NCBI RefSeq assembly: GCF_016429195.1
Contig: NZ_JAELUF010000021.1
Span: forward strand, 1 to 38,035
Source: Brevundimonas sp. ASV9
Lineage (GTDB): Bacteria; Pseudomonadota; Alphaproteobacteria; Caulobacterales; Caulobacteraceae
Direction: 5' to 3'
DNA: 38,035 nt
Shown here: in pieces, positions 27,301 to 38,035 of the stretch
Position numbering within the stretch: position 1 is the stretch's first letter
How the letters are laid out: each line of letters starts with the position of its first letter
Made by a program: the position numbers and the translations under genes
The notes under the pieces: model-generated
What the model saw: the letters and a program-made list of their open reading frames with translations, nothing else
Database searches by the model: none
What the model was told of the DNA's origin: nothing

Positions 27301-28418
27301 AGCGCGTCCAGCAATCGCTTGGGCCGGGGGTCGCCGATCAGGTGCGGCGACTGGCGCGTCATCACATAGGCCGCCGACAGCTTCCGCGACGGATCCGCCA
27401 TGGCCATCGACCCGCCCCAGCCGTAATGGCCCAAGGCGTCGTTGGGCCCGAAGACCTTCAGCCCGTCATTGCGCATCAGCCCCGCCGCCCAGCTGATCGT
27501 ATAGGGCAGCACCTTGTCCGGCCCGTGGATTCGCTCGCGCGTCAGCTGATCCAGCGTTCCCGCCGACAGCACCGACCGGCCGTCCAGCACGCCGCCATTG
27601 GCGACCACGCCCAGCATCTTCGCCAGCCCCAGGGCCGTGCCGTGCAGATTGGCCGACGGGATCTCCATCTCGCGCCAGGCCGCCGAACCGCGCCCGCCCG
27701 GCGCCGAGCCGCGATCCAGGAAGGCCGCCTGTTTGATCGGATCGATGGTCCCCAGGCTGGGCGCCGCCGTGGGTTTGCGCATCTGCGCCACCCGTCCATG
27801 CTCGCTTTCCGGCAGGCCGATCCACAGGTCCAGCTCCGCGAAGTCCTGGCGCAGCGCCTGGCCCATCGTCCGGCCGGTCGCGCGGCGATAGACCTCGTTG
27901 GCCAGATAGCCGACAGTGATCGGGTGATAGCCGGAAGCTGAACCCGGCGCCCACATCGGCGCTTGGGCCGCCAGACGCGCCAGCACCGCGGACACATCGA
28001 ACCAAATCGTCGAATCGACCGCCTCGGAAAAGCCCGGCAGGCCCGACTGGTGGCTCATCAACTGGGCGACGGTGACCTCCGCCTTGCCCGCCGCGCCGAA
28101 CTCGGGCCACAGCGAGGCGACCGGCTGGTCATAGTCGATCTGACCCGTCTCGACCGCCGTCGCCATCAGGATGGCCATCACCGCCTTGCCGGTCGAAAAC
28201 ACCGAGGTCAGGGTGGTGTCGGTGAACGGCGTCGTCCTGGCCGTATCCGCATGGCCCGCCCACAGATCGACGACCGTTTCGCCCTCGACCAGCACGCTGA
28301 ACCGCGCCGCCTGCTCGTTCAGCCTCTCGGGCGCCTCGGTGAAGTTGGCGGCGAACGCCTCGCGCACAGCCTCAAAACCGGGTGCGCAAACGCCGTGGAT
28401 GTTGATGAGATCGGTCAT
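27285..28418 (-). CDS. Serine hydrolase of the class C beta-lactamase/esterase fold
   Basis: A 377-residue protein without signal peptide. The nucleophile motif is S75-T-G-K78 in V-F-S-T-G-K-A-V, the catalytic Tyr region is S-G-Y-H-P-I-T-V-G-Y-L-A-N-E, and the third motif region near the end reads G-H-Y-G-W-G-G-S. The Y-H-P-x-T-x-G pattern and cytoplasmic location fit the family VIII esterase (EstB-like) branch rather than a true beta-lactamase, so an ester substrate is more likely than an antibiotic. It lies downstream of the atp operon terminator on the same strand, and its 3' end overlaps the MFS gene. Confidence 0.88.
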   Translation of the reverse strand: MTDLINIHGVCAPGFEAVREAFAANFTEAPERLNEQAARFSVLVEGETVVDLWAGHADTARTTPFTDTTLTSVFSTGKAVMAILMATAVETGQIDYDQPVASLWPEFGAAGKAEVTVAQLMSHQSGLPGFSEAVDSTIWFDVSAVLARLAAQAPMWAPGSASGYHPITVGYLANEVYRRATGRTMGQALRQDFAELDLWIGLPESEHGRVAQMRKPTAAPSLGTIDPIKQAAFLDRGSAPGGRGSAAWREMEIPSANLHGTALGLAKMLGVVANGGVLDGRSVLSAGTLDQLTRERIHGPDKVLPYTISWAAGLMRNDGLKVFGPNDALGHYGWGGSMAMADPSRKLSAAYVMTRQSPHLIGDPRPKRLLDALYAAF

Positions 28419-28448
28419 GGGCCGGTCCTAGCGCGCCCGCCGCCCACG

Positions 28449-28480
28449 AAAAAGGCCTCCCGCCGAAACGGGAGGCCTCA
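28449..28480 (-). terminator. Rho-independent terminator of the atp operon
   Basis: AGGCCTCCCG (28453-28462) and CGGGAGGCCT (28469-28478) pair perfectly around a 6-base loop. On the minus strand the hairpin is followed by TTTTTCG, immediately after the atpC stop at 28504. Confidence 0.92.
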
Positions 28481-28503
28481 AATCGTTCGATCCTTCGACA
28501 GGA

Positions 28504-28773
28504 TCAGGCGGCGACGACCTCGGTGGCCTGTTCGGCCAGGATGGTCAGGCCTTCGCCGTTGACGTCGGCGAAGCCGCCGTGGACGTCGTACTGGGTCTTG
28601 GCGCCGTTGTTATAGACGGTCACCAGACCCTCGCGCAGGGCGGTCATGAAGGGCGCATGATCCGGCAGAACGCCGAAGTCGCCCTCGACGCCCGGTGCAT
28701 CGACCTGGTCCACGAGGCCCGAGAAGACCTCGCGTTCCGGCGAGACGAGGGAGAAGTTCAGCTTGCCGGCCAT
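28504..28773 (-). CDS. atpC: ATP synthase F1 subunit epsilon
   Basis: An 89-residue epsilon subunit consisting of the N-terminal beta-sandwich only: F-S-L-V-S-P-E-R-E-V-F-S-G, V-D-A-P-G-V-E-G-D-F-G-V-L-P-D-H-A-P. The C-terminal helical hairpin that in other bacteria inhibits hydrolysis is missing. Short epsilon subunits are usual in Alphaproteobacteria, where a separate zeta inhibitor can take over. Last gene of atpHAGDC; its start follows the atpD stop by two bases. Confidence 0.95.
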   Translation of the reverse strand: MAGKLNFSLVSPEREVFSGLVDQVDAPGVEGDFGVLPDHAPFMTALREGLVTVYNNGAKTQYDVHGGFADVNGEGLTILAEQATEVVAA

Positions 28774-28775
28774 GA

Positions 28776-31227
<2,452 letters not shown>

Positions 31228-31260
31228 CCGGCGCTTACTCTCTCAGCTTACCAGACGGGT

Positions 31261-32865
<1,605 letters not shown>

Positions 32866-33420
32866 TTAGGCGCGCTTGAGGGCGAACTTCATCTGGTCGA
32901 GCTTGGTCTTCAGCGAGGCGTCGAACAGTTTCGAGCCGACCTTGACCTTCAGGCCGCCCAGGATCGACGGATCGACGCGCGCGGTCAGTTCCGGCGCCTT
33001 GCCCAGGCTCTTGGACAGCGCGGCGGTGATGGCGGCGACCTGTTTGGCGTCCAGCGGCTGGGCCGAGACGACCTCGGCGGCGACCACGCCGGCGTGTTTG
33101 GCGTAGCGCGCCTCGAAGCCGGCGATCACGGCAGGCAGATCCTTGGCGCGATGGTTCTGACCCAGCAGACCCAGGAAGTTGGTCGTGGTCTGCTCGAACT
33201 TGGCCTTGACAGCGATAGCGACCAGACCCTTGGCCTGGTCGGGCGCGGCGATGACGGGCGAGGTGGCCAGACGACGCAGGTCGGCGCTTTCGGTCCAGGC
33301 CGCCTTCAGCGACTTTAGGTCGGCGCGGACGGCGTCCAGGCGGCCGGTTTCCAGCGCCAGGTCGAACAGCGCCTGTGCGTAGCGATCGCCGACTTCCGTC
33401 GTTCTGAAATCATCAGCCAC
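32866..33420 (-). CDS. atpH: ATP synthase F1 subunit delta
   Basis: A 184-residue peripheral-stalk subunit (OSCP/delta). Typical elements are R-Y-A-Q-A-L-F-D-L-A in the N-terminal helical bundle and the C-terminal V-D-P-S-I-L-G-G-L-K-V-K-V-G-S-K-L-F-D-A-S-L-K-T-K-L motif. The start is a GTG at 33420 with only a weak ribosome site. It is the first gene of the F1 operon; the F0 genes (atpB, E, F) are not in the window, as usual for Alphaproteobacteria. Confidence 0.96.
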   Translation of the reverse strand: MADDFRTTEVGDRYAQALFDLALETGRLDAVRADLKSLKAAWTESADLRRLATSPVIAAPDQAKGLVAIAVKAKFEQTTTNFLGLLGQNHRAKDLPAVIAGFEARYAKHAGVVAAEVVSAQPLDAKQVAAITAALSKSLGKAPELTARVDPSILGGLKVKVGSKLFDASLKTKLDQMKFALKRA

Positions 33421-33626
33421 TGATTAGGGTCCGAGGTCGTTGTGTCAGGGTCGCAACCGACTGCGAGGCTCGCAACGGTCAAAAGCTTGAAATGCTTACG
33501 GAAAGCACGACGGAGGCCGTATCCGTAAATACGCCCCCTTCAAGCCGGGCGCCTGATAGCACGGGGTTTCGCCGCTCGCAACATTGCGTGAAGGCGCACC
33601 GATGCCGCAGGGGACCGACGAGGTAT
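33421..33626. other. Gene-free leader region upstream of atpH
   Basis: No plausible gene on either strand. The atp promoter must lie here or within the repeat. On the minus strand a TTGACC (33481-33476) could be a -35 element, but I see no convincing -10 at the right distance. The rest of the 492-base gap is the palindromic repeat at 33627-33773, and a 140-base tail before the TerC gene containing a small CCCCT...AGGGG hairpin at about 33802-33820. Confidence 0.4.
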
Positions 33627-33773
33627 CTCGTCTTCTCCCCACGCGTGGGGAGGGGGACCGCGAAGCGGTGGAGGGGTTCTTCAAGTCCCACGGGCGCCGG
33701 GGATGCGAAGGAGAGCCCCTCCGTCTCTTCGCTGCGCTTCGAGCCACCTCCCCATAAATGGGGAGGAGACGAT
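33627..33773. repeat. Compound inverted repeat with two internal hairpins (TCTTCTCCCC type)
   Basis: The left arm begins TCGTCTTCTCCCCACGCG and runs through TGGGGAGGGGGACCGCGAAGCGG to TGGAGGGG. The right arm, reverse-complemented, reads TCGTCTCCTCCCC, ATTTATGGGGAGGTGGC, TCGAAGCGCAGCGAAGAGACGGAGGGGC. Each arm carries its own perfect hairpin, CCCCACGCGTGGGG and CCCCATAAATGGGG. The centre is about 35 bases. Sequences of this kind (CTTCTCCCC...GGGGAGG...GCGAAGCGG...GGAGGGG) recur between genes in many Rhizobiales and Caulobacterales genomes and probably spread as non-coding mobile repeats. Confidence 0.8.
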
Positions 33774-33912
33774 GCTCAGCCATCGCAATGCCGCTGGTCC
33801 CTCCCCTACAGACAGAGGGGTGCGACCATGACGCCGCACCCCATCGCTTGATCGGAACCTGCGTCGGCCCTAGCGCTTTCCGCTCAAGCTTTATCCTCCA
33901 CCAGGAAACCCC

Positions 33913-34740
33913 ATGCTCGACAGCATAACCCCCCTGCTCTCCGATCCGGCCGCCTGGGCCGCATTGGTGACCCTCATCGTGATGGAGGTCGTGCTCGGCA
34001 TCGACAACCTGATCTTCATCTCAATTCTGTCGAACAAACTGCCCGAGCATCAGCGGCAGAAGGTGCGGCGCATCGGTATCGGCTTGGCGCTGATCATGCG
34101 TCTGGCCCTGCTGTCGATCATCGCCTGGCTGGTCGGTCTGGTGCAGCCGGTCTTCACCGTCATGGGCAATGAATTCTCGTGGAAGGACCTGATCCTGATC
34201 GCGGGTGGTCTGTTCCTGGTCTGGAAGGCGACCAAGGAGATCCACCACACGGTCGATCCCACGCCCAGCCACGATGTCATGGACAAGAAGGACGTGGTCA
34301 TCGCCAACGCCGGCGCGGCCATCTTCCAGATCATCCTGTTGGACATCGTCTTCTCGATCGACTCGATCCTGACCGCCGTCGGCATGACCGAACACCTGCC
34401 GATCATGGTCGTCGCCGTTCTGGTCGCCGTGACCGTCATGCTTCTGGCCGCCGACCCGCTGGCGAACTTCATCAACAAGAACCCCAGCGTCGTCATGCTG
34501 GCGCTCGGCTTCCTGCTGATGATCGGCATGGTGTTGATCGCCGACGGCTTCGGCTATCATGTGCCCAAGGGCTACATCTATGCGGCCATGGCCTTCTCGG
34601 CCGGTGTTGAGGCGTTGAACATGCTGGGTCGCAAATCCGCATCCAAGAAGGAAAAGGCCGAACTGGCCCGCAGCGAGGCGAACGCCGCCGAGGCCCGCGC
34701 CCGGAAGGCCGAGGCCGAAGCCGCCGCAGAGCGGGGCTGA
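33913..34740 (+). CDS. TerC-family integral membrane protein
   Basis: A 275-residue membrane protein with about seven segments. The TerC signatures are [13 protein letters not shown] in the first segments and [14 protein letters not shown] in the middle, each with the conserved acidic residue inside a helix. Relatives include Alx/YgjT and YoaE-like proteins, linked to manganese export and metalation of secreted enzymes. The last ~35 residues form an Ala/Glu/Lys/Arg-rich, probably helical, cytoplasmic tail. AGGA about 7 bases upstream supports the start. The next gene starts 5 bases after its stop. Confidence 0.9.
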   Translation: MLDSITPLLSDPAAWAALVTLIVMEVVLGIDNLIFISILSNKLPEHQRQKVRRIGIGLALIMRLALLSIIAWLVGLVQPVFTVMGNEFSWKDLILIAGGLFLVWKATKEIHHTVDPTPSHDVMDKKDVVIANAGAAIFQIILLDIVFSIDSILTAVGMTEHLPIMVVAVLVAVTVMLLAADPLANFINKNPSVVMLALGFLLMIGMVLIADGFGYHVPKGYIYAAMAFSAGVEALNMLGRKSASKKEKAELARSEANAAEARARKAEAEAAAERG

Positions 34741-34745
34741 GGGTC

Positions 34746-35519
34746 ATGATGCGCCTGTCGTCCCGGCTCGCCGGCCTCGTCGCCGGCCTGCTGTTGACGA
34801 CAGGCGTCGTCCTGCCGGTCAGGGCCGAAGTGCCGGTCCAGTCCTACGAGGTCGTCCGGGCCTATCCGCACGACACGGGGGCCTTCACCGAGGGCCTCTT
34901 CTTCCACGACGGCGCCCTCTACGAGAGCACGGGCCTTTATCCGTCCTTCATCCGCAAGGTCGATCTGGAGACCGGGCGCGTGGAGCGTCAGCGCGACCTG
35001 CCGACCATCTATTTCGGCGAGGGCATGACCACGCTAAACGGCAAGCTCTACAGCCTGACCTGGCGCAACCACATCGGCTTCATCTGGAAGCTGGACGATT
35101 TCTCGCCCCTGGGCGGTTTTTCCTATCCGGGCGAGGGCTGGGCCCTGACCACCGACGGGCGCCGGCTGATCATGAGCGACGGCACAGACCAACTGCGCTT
35201 TCTGGACCCCGAAACCCTGGCCGAGACCGGCCGCGTCTCCGTCACCGCCGACGGCCGGCCGCTGGATCAAATCAACGAACTGGAATGGATCGACGGCGAG
35301 GTCTTCGCCAATATCTGGCAGGACAACCGCATCGCGCGCATCGATCCCGAGACCGGCGTGGTCAAGGCCTTTATCGACCTGACCGCCCTGATCCCCAAGG
35401 GCGCGAACCTCGACCCCAACGACGACGTCCTGAACGGCATCGCCTGGGACGCGGCGGGCAAACGCCTGTTCGTCACCGGCAAGCGCTGGCCGCAGCTGTT
35501 CGAGATCAAGCTGCGCTGA
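34746..35519 (+). CDS. Glutaminyl-peptide cyclotransferase (plant/bacterial five-bladed propeller type)
   Basis: A 257-residue exported protein with a signal peptide ending about residue 27 (V-R-A-E). The domain is the glutamine cyclotransferase propeller: F-T-E-G-L-F-F-H-D-G-A-L-Y-E-S-T-G, Y-F-G-E-G-M-T, L-T-W-R-N-H-I-G-F, G-E-G-W-A-L-T-T-D-G-R-R-L-I-M-S-D-G-T-D, I-N-E-L-E-W-I-D-G-E-V-F-A-N-I-W, and the final L-N-G-I-A-W-D. These enzymes convert N-terminal Gln of exported peptides to pyroglutamate. It follows the TerC gene after 5 bases and is likely co-transcribed. The catalytic Glu is expected in the F-T-E-G motif. Confidence 0.92.
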   Translation: MMRLSSRLAGLVAGLLLTTGVVLPVRAEVPVQSYEVVRAYPHDTGAFTEGLFFHDGALYESTGLYPSFIRKVDLETGRVERQRDLPTIYFGEGMTTLNGKLYSLTWRNHIGFIWKLDDFSPLGGFSYPGEGWALTTDGRRLIMSDGTDQLRFLDPETLAETGRVSVTADGRPLDQINELEWIDGEVFANIWQDNRIARIDPETGVVKAFIDLTALIPKGANLDPNDDVLNGIAWDAAGKRLFVTGKRWPQLFEIKLR

Positions 35520-35530
35520 TCCGCACGAAG

Positions 35531-35569
35531 AAAAGGCCGGACGCTGCGACGCGCCCGGCCCCCTTCTTT
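35531..35569. terminator. Bidirectional terminator between the cyclotransferase and katG
   Basis: GGCCGGACGC (35535-35544) pairs with GCGCCCGGCC (35551-35560) with one A-C mismatch and a 6-base loop. It is preceded by AAGAAAA and followed by CCCTTCTTTC, so it can work on both strands; the T-run is better for the minus-strand katG transcript. Confidence 0.75.
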
Positions 35570-35586
35570 CCAGCCTCTGCCCCGGC

Positions 35587-37926
<2,340 letters not shown>

Positions 37927-37968
37927 TCATACGACACGGGTCAAACGGATAAAGCCAATCGATTATCC

Positions 37969-37997
37969 TTGGCGTCAGCATAGGACAGGCCTATTCC
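37969..37997 (+). promoter_or_regulatory. Candidate oxyR promoter
   Basis: TTGGCG (37969-37974) and TATTCC (37992-37997) are separated by 17 bases. The -10 overlaps the end of the OxyR-like palindrome. The predicted transcript start falls on or next to the A of the ATG at 38004, and no Shine-Dalgarno is present, suggesting a leaderless message. Confidence 0.4.
37980..37994. promoter_or_regulatory. OxyR-type binding site between katG and oxyR
   Basis: ATAG-GACAGGC-CTAT fits the ATAG-N7-CTAT half of the OxyR consensus and contains the T-N11-A LysR box. It is 9 bases before the regulator ATG and 122 bases before the katG ATG. A second half-site at the 22-base phase is not clearly conserved. Confidence 0.65.
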
Positions 37998-38003
37998 GCT
38001 TCC

Positions 38004-38035
38004 ATGCTCCCCACACTGCGTCAGCTTCAGTATCT
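38004..38035 (+). CDS. oxyR: Start of an OxyR-type LysR regulator, cut by window edge
   Basis: Only ten codons are visible: M-L-P-T-L-R-Q-L-Q-Y, the N-terminal start of the LysR winged helix as found in alphaproteobacterial OxyR proteins. OxyR is oxidised by peroxide at a conserved cysteine (outside the window) and activates katG, commonly from a divergent arrangement as seen here. The assignment rests on this short stretch, the divergence from katG, and the ATAG-N7-CTAT site upstream; another LysR regulator is possible. Confidence 0.7.
   Translation, partial: MLPTLRQLQY

Overview
The window is a GC-rich, tightly packed piece of alphaproteobacterial chromosome. It most resembles Caulobacterales, probably Brevundimonas or a close relative. 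That placement is inferred from the RecA N-terminus, the GTTC-N7-GTTC SOS box, the atpHAGDC cluster separate from F0 genes, the many small Ala/Pro-rich lipoproteins and the interspersed palindromic repeats; no search was run. There is no sign of a prophage, integrase, transposase, CRISPR array or plasmid function. Almost everything reads as core or housekeeping content.

Layout. 1-2.6 kb: the start of a small lipoprotein and argH (minus), divergent from a membrane-anchored thioredoxin-like protein whose ATG overlaps the argH ATG, then a small lipoprotein. 2.8-4.9 kb: a small exported cysteine-pair protein, tRNA-Met(CAU) with a clear promoter, a lipoprotein PQQ sugar dehydrogenase and a 73-residue lipoprotein. 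5.0-8.6 kb: a fatty-acid beta-oxidation pair (thiolase plus fused hydratase/3-hydroxyacyl-CoA dehydrogenase) behind a palindromic operator candidate. 8.6-10.2 kb: a palindromic repeat, then recA (minus) with terminator and LexA box. 10.2-16.5 kb: a minus-strand run of an MHYT-PAS-HWE kinase, a membrane M28 peptidase, an exported beta-helix protein, a class A acid phosphatase-like lipoprotein, another lipoprotein and a very acidic small protein.

16.5-22.4 kb: luciferase-like oxidoreductase, epoxide hydrolase-like protein, aldo/keto reductase, HIT protein, SIMPL protein, malate dehydrogenase with promoter and terminator, and a YbjN-like exported protein. 22.4-28.4 kb: zapE, asd, a long inverted repeat, a RarD-type EamA transporter, a 14-TM MFS transporter and a serine hydrolase. 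28.4-33.4 kb: F1 ATP synthase operon atpHAGDC (minus) with terminator. 33.4-38.0 kb: a second type of palindromic repeat, a TerC-family membrane protein, glutaminyl-peptide cyclotransferase, katG (minus), and the first codons of a divergent OxyR-type regulator with an ATAG-N7-CTAT site in between.

I do not see a convincing new multi-gene system. The most interesting signals are regulatory or architectural: the operator upstream of the beta-oxidation operon, the OxyR-like palindrome over a possibly leaderless oxyR promoter, three different imperfect palindromic repeats, a TonB-receptor-like IVVTGSR motif in a periplasmic SIMPL protein, and a PSGH-to-PSGS change in the acid phosphatase.
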